A stretch of DNA of 64,000 bases from Saccharospirillum salsuginis (GTDB lineage: Bacteria; Pseudomonadota; Gammaproteobacteria; Pseudomonadales; Natronospirillaceae): the NCBI RefSeq assembly GCF_014651855.1, contig NZ_BMXR01000004.1, forward strand, positions 325,375 to 389,374, in the 5' to 3' direction. The translations under genes and the position numbers were made by a program. This document shows, piece after piece, positions 36,383 through 45,803 of this stretch. The notes beneath the pieces were generated by a model, which saw only the letters and a list, made by a program, of their open reading frames with translations, made no database searches and was not told the origin of the DNA. Position 1 is the stretch's first letter, and each line of letters starts with the position of its first letter.

Positions 36383-36407
36383 GCCCGGATACTTGTCTAT
36401 CGCACTC

Positions 36408-36424
36408 GCGTGATCACGCTTTTT
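36408..36424 (+). terminator. Weak terminator-like palindrome
   Basis: GCGTGATCACGC followed by five T. The stem is short once a loop is allowed, so this is only a possible terminator for the tetR-MFS operon. Confidence 0.3.
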
Positions 36425-36494
36425 GGGGCGATTTTGGTGAATCTCGCTCGGGCTGCCTACACTGCATGGCAAACCTGAAACCCGGACAAATGCC

Positions 36495-38027
36495 ATGAGC
36501 CAACCCATCATCGCCGCCAAGAAACCGGCCCGTGTCGAACTGGAAAAGGGTGAAAGCTATACCTGGTGCCGCTGCGGTCGATCCAGCAATCAACCCTTCT
36601 GCGACGGGTCCCACAAAGGCACCGGGCTGTCACCCGTCACCTTCAAGGCGGAGGAATCCGGCCCGGCCTATCTGTGTCAGTGTAAGTCCACCGGTAATCA
36701 GCCGTATTGCGACGGGACACACAAGAAGCTGGAGGACTATGAAGTTGGCGACAATTCGCCCACTTTCGTCAACGCCGCCGAGGCACCCAAAGCCGAACCG
36801 ACGCCGGAAGAACCCACGGTGGCACGCATTCACGAGCTGGCTCGGGACGGATTGTCGAAACTCGGCCACCACGGCGAGATGGGGGCTATGGGGGTGCCAC
36901 GTAAAGACCTGCCCCATTGGGACGACCTGCAGATCCTGCCGGCGCAACTGGCCCGCAAACCGCTGCTCGACGAAGTGCCGGTCGAAACCGGCGTGGTGAT
37001 CGGGCCCCGGGCTGCCAAGCCGTTACACCTGGACATTCCCTTGTTCGTATCCGACATGAGCTTTGGCGCCTTGTCCGAGGAAGCCAAAGTCGCTCTCGCT
37101 CGCGGCGCGGAACGGGCCGGAACCGGCATCTGTTCCGGCGAAGGCGGCATGCTGCCTGAGGAGCAGGCGGAAAACTCACGGTATTTCTACGAACTCGCTT
37201 CCGCCCGCTTCGGGTGGGATCTGGACAAGGTCGCGGGCGTTCAGGCGTTTCACTTCAAAGGCGGTCAGGGTGCGAAAACCGGGACGGGCGGGCACCTGCC
37301 CGGCAACAAGGTCACGGACAAGATTGCCCAGGTCCGCGGTTTGACACCGGGAGAATCGGCCATCTCGCCCGCCACCTTCGAGGACCTGGTCTCTCCGGCG
37401 GATTTTCGCCAACTCGCCGACGAGGTGCGCGAACGCACCGGTGGCATTCCCATCGGATTCAAGCTCTCGGCCAACCACATTGAAGCGGATATCGACTTCG
37501 CCCTGGAGGCCGGCGCGGACTACATCATTCTGGATGGGCGCGGCGGCGGTACCGGGGCCGCACCGCTGATTTTCCGCAACCACATCTCCGTGCCCACCAT
37601 CGCGGCATTGGCGAGAGCCCGGCGCCATCTCGATCGCAGCGTTGGCCGGGAAGTATCGCTCATTATCACGGGCGGGTTGCGCATGCCGGAAGACTTTGTC
37701 AAAGCCCTGGCTCTGGGGGCCGATGCCGTGGCGGTAGCCAACTCGGCCATACAGGCCATCGGCTGTGTCGCCGCGCGCATCTGCAATACGAATAATTGCC
37801 CGTCCGGAGTCGCAACCCAGAAACCCGAATTACGCAAGCGCCTGGACCCGGAACAAGGGGCCGAGCGCCTGGCGCGGTTCTTCGGGTCCAGCGTTGAATT
37901 GATGCAGGTTTTGGCACGCGCGTGCGGACATCAACGCCTGGGCGACTTCAACACTGAGGACCTGACCACCTGGAAACGGGAAATCGCGGACTTGAGCGGT
38001 GTGCGGTATGCTGGGGTTATGGACTGA
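36495..38027 (+). CDS. CDGSH iron-sulfur domain fused to FMN-dependent glutamate synthase-like domain
   Basis: 510 aa. Two CDGSH 2Fe-2S motifs lie at the N-terminus: C25, C27, C36, H40 (WCRCGRSSNQPFCDGSH) and C61, C63, C72, H76. A linker to about residue 110 is followed by the glutamate synthase central FMN-binding barrel: LFVSDMSFGALSEEAK, the phosphate-binding ILDGRGGGTGAAPL and ITGGLRMPEDF, and a cysteine cluster in ARICNTNNCPSGVAT that probably holds an FeS centre. The glutaminase domain is absent, so ammonia-dependent or unrelated chemistry is likely. Predicted cytoplasmic redox enzyme. The ribosome site is weak. A 74-aa gene follows 30 bp later. Confidence 0.9.
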   Translation: MSQPIIAAKKPARVELEKGESYTWCRCGRSSNQPFCDGSHKGTGLSPVTFKAEESGPAYLCQCKSTGNQPYCDGTHKKLEDYEVGDNSPTFVNAAEAPKAEPTPEEPTVARIHELARDGLSKLGHHGEMGAMGVPRKDLPHWDDLQILPAQLARKPLLDEVPVETGVVIGPRAAKPLHLDIPLFVSDMSFGALSEEAKVALARGAERAGTGICSGEGGMLPEEQAENSRYFYELASARFGWDLDKVAGVQAFHFKGGQGAKTGTGGHLPGNKVTDKIAQVRGLTPGESAISPATFEDLVSPADFRQLADEVRERTGGIPIGFKLSANHIEADIDFALEAGADYIILDGRGGGTGAAPLIFRNHISVPTIAALARARRHLDRSVGREVSLIITGGLRMPEDFVKALALGADAVAVANSAIQAIGCVAARICNTNNCPSGVATQKPELRKRLDPEQGAERLARFFGSSVELMQVLARACGHQRLGDFNTEDLTTWKREIADLSGVRYAGVMD

Positions 38028-38057
38028 AGGAAACACGAAAGAGGCCGAGTCGGAACC

Positions 38058-38282
38058 ATGTACGAACCGGATAAAGCTGATCTCAACGAGGTCCTTCCTG
38101 ATGTGCGCGATGGTCTGACACGGACCGAACGCATCATTCTCCACGTTCTGAATGAAACCCAGAAGGAGCTGAATGGCCGGAATGTGCCCACTGTGATGCT
38201 CTATGGCCGTGTTCAGGAGTATGTGGACATCACAGAGCAGGAATTGAACGAGATTCTGGGGCGCATGGGGGCGAGATCCTGA
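38058..38282 (+). CDS. Small protein of unknown function
   Basis: 74 aa, highly charged and helical (MYEPDKADLNEVLPDVRDGL; ERIILHVLNETQKEL). No signal peptide or membrane segment. It shows a winged-helix-like length and spacing but no assignable family. GAGG lies upstream at a long distance. It lies 30 bp after the CDGSH-glutamate synthase gene on the same strand and may be co-expressed with it. Confidence 0.65.
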   Translation: MYEPDKADLNEVLPDVRDGLTRTERIILHVLNETQKELNGRNVPTVMLYGRVQEYVDITEQELNEILGRMGARS

Positions 38283-38432
38283 CCAGCAACCGGGCTCGAG
38301 TGATTAAATCCGATCAATCCATTTGCATGGCCCTGTTGCAAGCCGGGTCGTACGTCGGTTTGAGCGGCATCTGCTACACTGGTTGACCAGCGCGACTGTT
38401 TTCGCGGCCTGCCACCACCCGAGAGAACCCGA

Positions 38433-39377
38433 GTGATCCAAACCCAGGAATTCCTAACGAAAGTCCTTGATTCCGTTCCGGACCAATTGGTGGTCATCGA
38501 TGCCCTCGGTGACATCCAGTTTGCGAACAAAAGCTGGCATGTGTTCGGTGACGAAAACGCCTCTACCCTATCCGGCGACTGGGATGGGGTGAATTATCTA
38601 AGCGAATGCGACAAGGCGTCGGACATGGGCGATGAGATCGGCACCCGCGCAGGACAGGGTATCCGCAGTGTCATTGAGGCGCAAAATCACGAATTTTACC
38701 TCGAATACCCGTGCCACAGCCCCGATGTCAAACGCTGGTTTATGATGCGCGTCAATAGCTTTGATTACGATGATCGACTGTATTTCGTCATTTCGCACCA
38801 GGATATTACCGAAAGAAAACTGACGGAAGAGAAAGTCGAAGACCTTGCCCGTCTGGATGGTCTGACCGGTATTGCCAATCGTCGTTATTTCGAAGAATTC
38901 CTGCATCAGGAATGGAGACGATGCGCGCGCCTGAAGAAGCCGATCTGCCTGGCCATCATCGATATCGACAATTTCAAAATGTTGAACGATACCTACGGTC
39001 ACCAGTCGGGAGACGACTGCTTGATTTCCTTTGGTGAGTTACTGACGCAATACGCTCGAAGGCCCGGCGATCTGTGCGCGCGCTATGGAGGGGAAGAATT
39101 CATATTACTCTGGGCCGATACGTCTCTAAAGACCGCGAAACGGCTGGTGAATCGTCTGATGCGAGACATATCCGGACTGGATATACCCAACCCCAATTCA
39201 CCGACCGCGACACATGTAACGGCCAGCATCGGACTGACGGAAATGACCCCCAGGCCAGGTACCTCACATACCGATATCGTCTCGATCGCCGACGATGCTC
39301 TCTATCGGGCGAAGGAAGGTGGCCGAAACCAGATCTATTGTCAGACAAATCGGGATATCGAGGGTCAGGCTTCTTGA
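38433..39377 (+). CDS. Diguanylate cyclase with N-terminal PAS domain
   Basis: 314 aa; makes cyclic di-GMP from GTP. Residues about 1-125 form a PAS domain (VVIDALGDIQFANKSWHVFG). The GGDEF domain follows (about 140-305), starting LARLDGLTGIANRRYFEEF and containing the active site RYGGEEF. An inhibitory I-site is present: RPGD five residues before GGEEF. No membrane segment, so it is a soluble sensor. The start is a GTG with GAGAGA upstream. Confidence 0.94.
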   Translation: MIQTQEFLTKVLDSVPDQLVVIDALGDIQFANKSWHVFGDENASTLSGDWDGVNYLSECDKASDMGDEIGTRAGQGIRSVIEAQNHEFYLEYPCHSPDVKRWFMMRVNSFDYDDRLYFVISHQDITERKLTEEKVEDLARLDGLTGIANRRYFEEFLHQEWRRCARLKKPICLAIIDIDNFKMLNDTYGHQSGDDCLISFGELLTQYARRPGDLCARYGGEEFILLWADTSLKTAKRLVNRLMRDISGLDIPNPNSPTATHVTASIGLTEMTPRPGTSHTDIVSIADDALYRAKEGGRNQIYCQTNRDIEGQAS

Positions 39378-39511
39378 ACAGAGCCCATTCATGAGGCCCG
39401 GGCATATAGACGCCACGCCTGAACCTGCCAGTTGATTCAAAGAGTGATGTTTCGAGTGGCCGTGGTTTGGTACGGTTGCGAGTCTTTGTCACTTTATGAA
39501 CGTACGCATCC

Positions 39512-40444
39512 ATGACCGACACGTCACATCAATCCCAGGCGGCCCAGCACCTCCCCAGAGCGTTGGCGATCCTGATTCTGGTCTCCGGCGCCTTTCTGTT
39601 CGCCGCCAATCACGTCGCCGCCAGGCTGGCGTTCGACTCGGGAGCCGGCGTGCTCTTGGCCTTGCTGTTCCGGGGTTCGGTGGCGCTGCTGATCATGGTG
39701 TCACTGGTGCTCTGGCAGGGGCATCGGCTGGTGATACCCGCCGGCCGGCGGCGCTGGCAATTGCTGCTAGGTACGATGATAGCCGGTCAGAGTCTGTGCC
39801 TGTACTCGGCCGTAGCACGCGTGCCGGTCGCCGTGGCCTTGCTGCTGGTGAATACCTGGCCGATCTTTCTGGCGCTGATCACTTGGGCACTGGATGGAAA
39901 AAGACCCAGCGGACGACTGGTGTTAATCATGGCTTTCATGATGGTCGGCTTGGCGTTGGTGCTGGACGTCAGCACCTGGCTGAAAGACCCGACAGCCATG
40001 GGCCCCGAGTGGGTGCCCGGCGTGGCGCTGGGTATGATGGCGGCGGTGTTTTTCTCGTTGGCGATCTGGACGACCAACAACAAACTGGCCAGCCTCCCCG
40101 GAGCGGTTCGCAGTGTCTATACCATGACTCTGGTGGTGATGCTGATGGCGGTCGGTGGGTTCTTGAACATCATACCCGGCGGTCTGTCCTGGCCGGGCAG
40201 CGCTCAGGGCTGGCTCGGCCTCGGGTTGCTGGCCGTGTTGTACGGCACCGCCTCCACTGTGCTGTTCGTACTGGTCCCACGACTCGATATGGCGCGCAAT
40301 GCGCCTGTGATGAACATCGAACCGGTGTGGTCCCTGCTGCTGGCCTATCTGGTATTGGGCCAGGTGCTGGCGCCGGTACAGTTACTGGGTGGTGCCGTTG
40401 TGTTATCAGGCATTCTTTGGCTCAGCCTGACGCGCAGTGTGTGA
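39512..40444 (+). CDS. DMT superfamily (EamA) transporter
   Basis: 310 aa, ten predicted membrane helices in two EamA repeats, starting ILILVSGAFLFAANHVAARLAF and with the second repeat beginning near residue 170. EamA proteins are usually metabolite exporters. Substrate unknown. The ribosome site is weak. Another frame overlaps it extensively but shows no family features and was set aside. Confidence 0.88.
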   Translation: MTDTSHQSQAAQHLPRALAILILVSGAFLFAANHVAARLAFDSGAGVLLALLFRGSVALLIMVSLVLWQGHRLVIPAGRRRWQLLLGTMIAGQSLCLYSAVARVPVAVALLLVNTWPIFLALITWALDGKRPSGRLVLIMAFMMVGLALVLDVSTWLKDPTAMGPEWVPGVALGMMAAVFFSLAIWTTNNKLASLPGAVRSVYTMTLVVMLMAVGGFLNIIPGGLSWPGSAQGWLGLGLLAVLYGTASTVLFVLVPRLDMARNAPVMNIEPVWSLLLAYLVLGQVLAPVQLLGGAVVLSGILWLSLTRSV

Positions 40445-40528
40445 AACACCGCCGTGGGTACCCTGTGCTTGATTACCAATTCATCAGATGCCAATCTAAC
40501 CCCTGATTCATTATCAAGGATGTCAATA

Positions 40529-41518
40529 ATGCTCAGACGTACGAGCACCTTCCTGCTTTGTCTGACGACTACCGTTGGCAGTAGCCTTGCGGCGACTATC
40601 ACGATTGAAGGCTATCGCTTCCCGGTCTGGCCCGAGATGGAAGGTTACTCAGCCTGGTCACTTAATTATCCCGGTGAGAACGCGGCTTGGACAATCCCAT
40701 TGAACGAAGAATTGGGTGAACGTGGCCGGTTGGCGTATTTCGCTAAGAATGAAGAAACTCGAATTTCAGATTATTACGCCTATCTGGCGGGTGCTCTTGT
40801 AGGTGATGGCCACGAGGTTTATGGTCTGGAAACCGCCTATGACATGATGATCTCACCCCAACCCGATGGCATTCAGCGCGACCAGGAAGTCGCTGGTCGG
40901 ACCTGGCACTTGGAAGCGATTCCCCGAATCCAACCTGATGTTTTCTTTCGCCCGGGATTCAACCAATCTATCTACACCTACGATCCAATTGTCTACATTG
41001 GTGAGCGCGAACGCGCGAAGTATGACTACCTGGTCGATCACCACACAGTCCTCGTCAATTCACTTCAGGTCGGCCCGAACAACACCACTGAAACGCTGAC
41101 GGAGTCTCTATTTACGCGAAAAAACTGGGTTGCCTACAGTCGGCACCAGGTTACAGCCGACGATTTGAAACGGACGGTGGATGACCCCGAAATTGCGCCT
41201 CATATTGTGCTCGTCCGGGGCCATGACAGTGGCGGTTACCTGTCTCCGGGCGCCGACCCGGCTATTCAATCACGTACACTCACCCTTGTCAGGGATATGG
41301 ATATTCCAGATCTGGAAACCCAAGTGCCTCAATACGAGCCATTGTTGTTGGTGTCAATCCTGGGTTTGAAAGTGGATCAATGCGACTATTCAGCACCCGA
41401 GGCGGTCCAGCGGTTACTCAAACAGGTGGGACAACCCTCCGCAAAACCGGAGGTCTCCGGGAAGCACATCGTCACACTGAGTGACTTGGTGTCCTGGTGG
41501 AGAAATGAACCGTGTTGA
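40529..41518 (+). CDS. Exported protein of unknown function
   Basis: 329 aa with a signal peptide (MLRRTSTFLLCLTTTVGSSLA). Not recognised. The mature part is rich in aromatic residues (PVWPEMEGYSAWSLNYPGE) and includes HHTVLVNSLQVG. AAGGA lies 8 bases before this ATG. An ATG three codons upstream and others further up are less well placed. Followed 43 bp later by an esterase lipoprotein gene on the same strand. Confidence 0.75.
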   Translation: MLRRTSTFLLCLTTTVGSSLAATITIEGYRFPVWPEMEGYSAWSLNYPGENAAWTIPLNEELGERGRLAYFAKNEETRISDYYAYLAGALVGDGHEVYGLETAYDMMISPQPDGIQRDQEVAGRTWHLEAIPRIQPDVFFRPGFNQSIYTYDPIVYIGERERAKYDYLVDHHTVLVNSLQVGPNNTTETLTESLFTRKNWVAYSRHQVTADDLKRTVDDPEIAPHIVLVRGHDSGGYLSPGADPAIQSRTLTLVRDMDIPDLETQVPQYEPLLLVSILGLKVDQCDYSAPEAVQRLLKQVGQPSAKPEVSGKHIVTLSDLVSWWRNEPC

Positions 41519-41561
41519 TCCGTAACTGAACAGCTCGAAATGCGGTTGGAGGCTTTTAACC

Positions 41562-42188
41562 TTGGATGAACGGCGTGATAAAGCATTAACGTTTGTTTGG
41601 TTTTTCCTCATCGCTGTCCTGTTGATGGGCTGCAGTCAGGATCCATCCCTCCAACCCCTGCATTCTGGAAGCCGCATTCTGGCATTTGGCGACAGCTTGA
41701 CCGAAGGCGTCGGTGCAGACGACGCGGCGGCTTACCCGGCCGTGTTGAGTTCACTTACCGGTCTGGAGGTCATCAATGCGGGAATATCCGGTGAAATCTC
41801 GGCCGAGGGATTGCGACGGCTACCAACTGTGCTCGACCGGTACGAGCCGGATCTGGTGGTGTTGTGCCACGGTGGCAATGATTTACTGCGCAAAATGGAT
41901 CCGGCCCTCACAAAAGCGAATCTGGCAGCGATGATCGAGCTGATTCGGGAGCACGGAGCTGAGGTGGTCCTGATCAGTGTGCCGGAACCCGGCATCTTCC
42001 TTTCCTCTGCCGATTACTATGCCGAGGTAGCCAAAGCATACGATGTCCCGGTGGAAGACGACATCCTGACGGAACTCCAGGGGGATTCCGGCATGAAATC
42101 CGACCGGGTTCATTTTAACGCCGCGGGTTATTCGGCCATGGCCCAGGCCGTGAAACGACTGATGGAACAGAACGGCGCCCTCCCCTGA
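41562..42188 (+). CDS. SGNH/GDSL hydrolase lipoprotein (TesA-like esterase)
   Basis: 208 aa. The SGNH blocks are all present: block I AFGDSLTEGVGA (catalytic Ser), block II Gly in VINAGISGEIS, block III GGND, and block V SDRVHFNAAGY with the catalytic Asp-His. The N-terminus has a hydrophobic stretch ending LLMGC, a lipobox, so it is a periplasm-facing lipoprotein. TesA-type relatives act as thioesterase/lysophospholipase. The start is a TTG with GGAGG 9 bases upstream. Confidence 0.92.
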   Translation: MDERRDKALTFVWFFLIAVLLMGCSQDPSLQPLHSGSRILAFGDSLTEGVGADDAAAYPAVLSSLTGLEVINAGISGEISAEGLRRLPTVLDRYEPDLVVLCHGGNDLLRKMDPALTKANLAAMIELIREHGAEVVLISVPEPGIFLSSADYYAEVAKAYDVPVEDDILTELQGDSGMKSDRVHFNAAGYSAMAQAVKRLMEQNGALP

Positions 42189-42337
42189 CGGTTTGGCTCG
42201 CGATACCGTCACACATTCCCGGCTATGCTAAGCTGATGCGGCCAAGGTCGTAGGCGGACGGAATCGTCAGCCTGGTACTCCGCCGCTTGTAACGTGTTTT
42301 CGATCGGCGTTACAGACACAGACAAAGGGAATTCACG

Positions 42338-43720
42338 ATGGCCAATACGTCCCCTTTCTACCTGAGCCCACTAAAATACCTGACCCACCGGCTCGATCAT
42401 CTGGTTCAAAATCGTCTTTGGATAAAGGTTTTGATCGGCCTTGGGCTGGGGATTGTTCTGGGCTTCCTGCTCAGCCCGAATCTCGGCCTGGTTGAACCGA
42501 CGACGTCCGGCGTCCTCACGGCCTGGTTGGCTCTGCCGGGTCAGCTGTTTCTTGCGCTGATCCAGATGATCGTCGTACCACTGGTGGTAGCCTCGGTTGT
42601 GCTGGGATTGGCAACCAACAACGATATGAATGCGATGCGAAAGATCGGGCTTTCGGCGGTGGCGTTCATTCTCGTTACCACGATCATCGGAACGGTGACG
42701 GGCATCGGTCTGGCTCAAACCCTCCAGCCCGGGCGACAAATCGACAGTTCGGCCTTGGGCGTTACCGTCGATGTGGCGGAAAGGGACGTCGAATCCGCCA
42801 CCGGTGGCTTTCCGTCCATTCAGGAGGTGCCGGACAAGTTCATCAGCCTGTTCCCTTCCAACCCGATGGCGTCCATGGTGTCCGGCGAAATGCTGCAGGT
42901 CATTATGTTCTCGGCCATTCTCGGGTTCGCGCTGATATCCATCCCGCCCAAACGCGCGTTACCCTTGTTTGATCTTCTTGGGGCATTACAGGAAGTCAGT
43001 ATGCGGGTGGTCTCCTGGGCGATGTATCTGGCCCCCCTGGCCGTTTTCGGGTTGATCACGCGGCTGGTGGCCAGCCTGGGGCTGAACGTGCTGGCCGGGA
43101 TGCTGCTGTATGTCATTACCGTGGTGTTGGGCTTGGTTGCCCTGGCATTGATGTATCTGGTGATTGCCCGTGCTTTGGTGGGCACGCCGATCAAACAGTT
43201 TTTCATGACCTCGAAAGAATTGCTGTTGCTGGCGTTTTCGACCAGCAGCTCGGCCGCCGTGATGCCGATGACCCTGAAACTCACCGAAAACACCTTCAAG
43301 GTGAAACCCGGCATCGCGCGCTTCCTGGTGCCTCTAGGCGCCACCATCAACATGACGGGAACGGCTCTGTACCAGGGCGTGGCGACCGTGTTTCTGGCCC
43401 AGGTGTTTCAGGTGGAGCTGACCTTCATGAACTATGTGTTTGTGGTGACCATGGCCATTGCCGCCTCCATCGGCTCCCCCGCCACGCCCGGTGCGGGCAT
43501 AGTCATTCTCAGCATGGTGTTGGAGGGTGTCGGCATTCCAGCTGCCGGAGTGGCGCTGCTGCTGGGCGTGGACCGAATTCTGGACATGTGCCGGACCGCC
43601 ATTAATGTCCTCGGCGATGTGGTGATGTGCTGTGTGATCAATGAATTCATTACCGAGGATGAAGAAAGCACGACCGAAAACACACCACCCTCGCAGCAGT
43701 ATGAGCCACCCTCATCGTGA
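42338..43720 (+). CDS. Dicarboxylate/amino acid:cation symporter
   Basis: 460-aa inner-membrane transporter of the DAACS family (GltP/DctA relatives). Recognisable are the serine-rich re-entrant loop AFSTSSSAAVMPMTL, the NMTGTALYQGVATVFLAQ helix and the substrate-site region GSPATPGAGIVILSMVL and MCRTAINVLGD. These proteins take up C4-dicarboxylates or glutamate/aspartate with H+ or Na+. AAAGGGA lies upstream of the ATG. Stands alone. Confidence 0.93.
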   Translation: MANTSPFYLSPLKYLTHRLDHLVQNRLWIKVLIGLGLGIVLGFLLSPNLGLVEPTTSGVLTAWLALPGQLFLALIQMIVVPLVVASVVLGLATNNDMNAMRKIGLSAVAFILVTTIIGTVTGIGLAQTLQPGRQIDSSALGVTVDVAERDVESATGGFPSIQEVPDKFISLFPSNPMASMVSGEMLQVIMFSAILGFALISIPPKRALPLFDLLGALQEVSMRVVSWAMYLAPLAVFGLITRLVASLGLNVLAGMLLYVITVVLGLVALALMYLVIARALVGTPIKQFFMTSKELLLLAFSTSSSAAVMPMTLKLTENTFKVKPGIARFLVPLGATINMTGTALYQGVATVFLAQVFQVELTFMNYVFVVTMAIAASIGSPATPGAGIVILSMVLEGVGIPAAGVALLLGVDRILDMCRTAINVLGDVVMCCVINEFITEDEESTTENTPPSQQYEPPSS

Positions 43721-43818
43721 GACCATCGTCGTGTTGGCGGACTCGCGTGGCGCTTCTATTCTGGTAGGGCTTACGGGGCCAGGCGTACCGTTTTGACCGG
43801 TTCTGACAGGAGATTCCC

Positions 43819-44118
43819 ATGTCCACAGACTATCAGCCCATTAAAGACCACTTTCGGAACCATCCGAAGGTCGAAATCGCCGAAGGCCGGGGCGCCCAGG
43901 GTCTAAAACTCAACGGCAAGATGTTCGCCATGTTCTACAAAGGCGACCTGACGGTGAAGCTGAAACCGGAAACGGTCACGCGCCTCATCGACGAGGGCGC
44001 CGGCTTGCCGCACGACCCGGGCACCGGTAAACCCATGAAGGACCGACTGTTGATTCCTTCCGACAAGCGGGATACCTGGATCGAGTACTGCGAGTTGTCG
44101 CTCCGGGAATGTTCGTGA
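43819..44118 (+). CDS. TfoX N-terminal-like domain protein
   Basis: 99 aa resembling the N-terminal domain of TfoX/Sxy-type proteins: LKLNGKMFAMFYKGDLTVKLKPETVTRLID, then GTGKPMKDRLLIPSDKRDTW. It lacks the C-terminal TfoX helix-hairpin-helix part, so a competence role should not be assumed. Cytoplasmic. AGGAG lies upstream, and the acuI gene follows on the same strand. Confidence 0.8.
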   Translation: MSTDYQPIKDHFRNHPKVEIAEGRGAQGLKLNGKMFAMFYKGDLTVKLKPETVTRLIDEGAGLPHDPGTGKPMKDRLLIPSDKRDTWIEYCELSLRECS

Positions 44119-44181
44119 ACACAGTCCCGCGCTTGGACCGGTTCGTTGCCCCATACATCCAATAGCCACGAGGTTCACACC

Positions 44182-45165
44182 ATGTTCAATGCCCTTCTGA
44201 TCGAAAAAGACGACGACGGCCAACACGTTGCCATCCAGTCGCTGAGTGACGATCGCCTGCCGGAAGGCGATGTCACCGTCTCCGTCGACTGCAGCACCTT
44301 GAACTACAAGGACGCGCTGGCCATCACTGGTAAAGGCCCGGTGGTCAAGCAGTTCCCGATGGTACCCGGTATTGATTTGGCGGGAACCGTCGAGCACTCG
44401 GACACCGACGCGTTTAAACCCGGCGACGCCGTGCTGTTAAACGGCTGGGGCGTGGGCGAGAAACACTGGGGCGGATTGGCCGAGAAAGCGCGCCTGAAAA
44501 GCGATTGGCTTATTCCGCTGCCCGATGCGTTCTCGGCCAGGCAGGCCATGGCCATCGGCACGGCCGGTTACACCGCCATGCTGTGTGTCATGGCGCTGGA
44601 ACGACACGGGCTGACGCCGGATCAAGGGGATATCCTGGTTACCGGCGCCAACGGCGGAGTCGGCAGTTACGCCATTGCGCTGCTGGCCCGACTCGGATTC
44701 AAAGTGGTGGCGTCCACCGGTCGACCTCAGGAAGCGGATTACCTGCGAGACCTGGGTGCAACCACCATCATCGACCGCCAGGAACTGTCCGAACCCGGCA
44801 AACCCCTCGCCTCACCCTGCTGGGCCGGTGCGGTCGATTCAGTAGGCAGCCATACACTCGCCAATGTCCTGGCGGCGACGCAGTATGGTGGAACCGTTGC
44901 CGCGTGTGGTCTGGCCCAGGGTATGGACCTGCCCGCCACTGTCGCTCCGTTCATTCTTCGTGGCGTTACACTGGCGGGCGTGGACAGCGTTATGCGACCA
45001 AAAGCGGACCGCATCGAAGCCTGGCGGCGCTTGGGGGAGCTGGTATCCGCGAAGGAGATCGACGCCATTACCCGGGCTATTCCGCTTGAAGATGCCGTCG
45101 AGACGGCCGAGCAGCTGTTGATAGGCGAGGTCCGCGGTCGTGTCGTAGTGACACTGAGGCGATAG
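44182..45165 (+). CDS. acuI: Acrylyl-CoA reductase AcuI / YhdH-type medium-chain dehydrogenase
   Basis: 327-aa zinc-independent MDR, predicted to reduce acryloyl-CoA to propionyl-CoA with NADPH, a step in acrylate and DMSP-derived carbon use and in acrylate detoxification. The family start [14 protein letters not shown], the [18 protein letters not shown] region, [12 protein letters not shown] and the Rossmann loop [16 protein letters not shown] are all clear. The start is taken after ACGAGGT; an upstream ATG in frame gives a non-family extension. The enzyme suits a marine lifestyle. It converges with the NYN-domain gene. Confidence 0.92.
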   Translation: MFNALLIEKDDDGQHVAIQSLSDDRLPEGDVTVSVDCSTLNYKDALAITGKGPVVKQFPMVPGIDLAGTVEHSDTDAFKPGDAVLLNGWGVGEKHWGGLAEKARLKSDWLIPLPDAFSARQAMAIGTAGYTAMLCVMALERHGLTPDQGDILVTGANGGVGSYAIALLARLGFKVVASTGRPQEADYLRDLGATTIIDRQELSEPGKPLASPCWAGAVDSVGSHTLANVLAATQYGGTVAACGLAQGMDLPATVAPFILRGVTLAGVDSVMRPKADRIEAWRRLGELVSAKEIDAITRAIPLEDAVETAEQLLIGEVRGRVVVTLRR

Positions 45166-45181
45166 CGTCGTCTGTGCCCGT

Positions 45182-45667
45182 TTAACGCCGCTCGGGCAAC
45201 AGCAGTTCACCTTCGATCGGGATAAACCGGGTGGCCGCCTGGACCAGGCTGTTGGCCGTCAAGGCGGGCACACCATAAACTTCAACGCGTACGCCGGGTT
45301 GCTGGCGGATCTTGTGAACCAACAGGTCGAAGTCGCCATCGCCGGAGACCAGCACCACCACATCCACCTGAGGGGCGATGTCCATCACATCCACGGTGAT
45401 GCCAACGTCCCAGTCGCCCTTGGCCGAACCGTCCTGGCGTTGGATAAAAGGTTTCAACTTCACCTCGAACCCGATGGCCCGCAGAATATTCTGGAACTGT
45501 CGCTGCTTCTCATCGCCTCGGTCGATGGCGTAAGCCTGGGCGGCCACCACGTCGCGGTTTTCCGTGGCCTGTTGCCAGAACCGGTTGTAGTCGAACCCAC
45601 GACCGTGGATCTGACGGGTTGTGTAGTAGACGTTCTGAACATCGACGAATAGGGCTACGCGTTCCAT
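45182..45667 (-). CDS. NYN domain (LabA/DUF88) protein
   Basis: 161 aa PIN-like fold of the NYN family, probable RNA-processing nuclease. Acidic active-site residues are visible in ALFVDVQNVYY (near residue 8), KGDWDVGITVDVM and VLVSGDGDFDLLV. Length and order are typical of LabA/DUF88 proteins. The start is set at MERVALFVDVQN, preceded by AGAGAA. Function in the cell unknown. Confidence 0.9.
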   Translation of the reverse strand: MERVALFVDVQNVYYTTRQIHGRGFDYNRFWQQATENRDVVAAQAYAIDRGDEKQRQFQNILRAIGFEVKLKPFIQRQDGSAKGDWDVGITVDVMDIAPQVDVVVLVSGDGDFDLLVHKIRQQPGVRVEVYGVPALTANSLVQAATRFIPIEGELLLPERR

Positions 45668-45803
45668 TGGGTTCTCTGTTTCGCCTCTGGTCGCTTGATG
45701 TGGACTTGATAGAATAACACGGGTATTCAACGAAGGCCGGGATATGAGAATTGTTTCGGTGAGCAGCTAAATTCGTAATCATAAAGGGAAGCCCAAACCG
45801 CCA

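Noticed and set aside
39496..40506. 336-codon frame overlapping the EamA transporter in another frame
   Set aside because: The overlapping frame gives ten membrane helices of a known family; this one is Gly/Arg-rich shadow.
42186..42211. TGACGGT...ACCGTCA inverted repeat at the end of the esterase gene
   Set aside because: It includes the stop codon and has no T-run; too weak to call a terminator.
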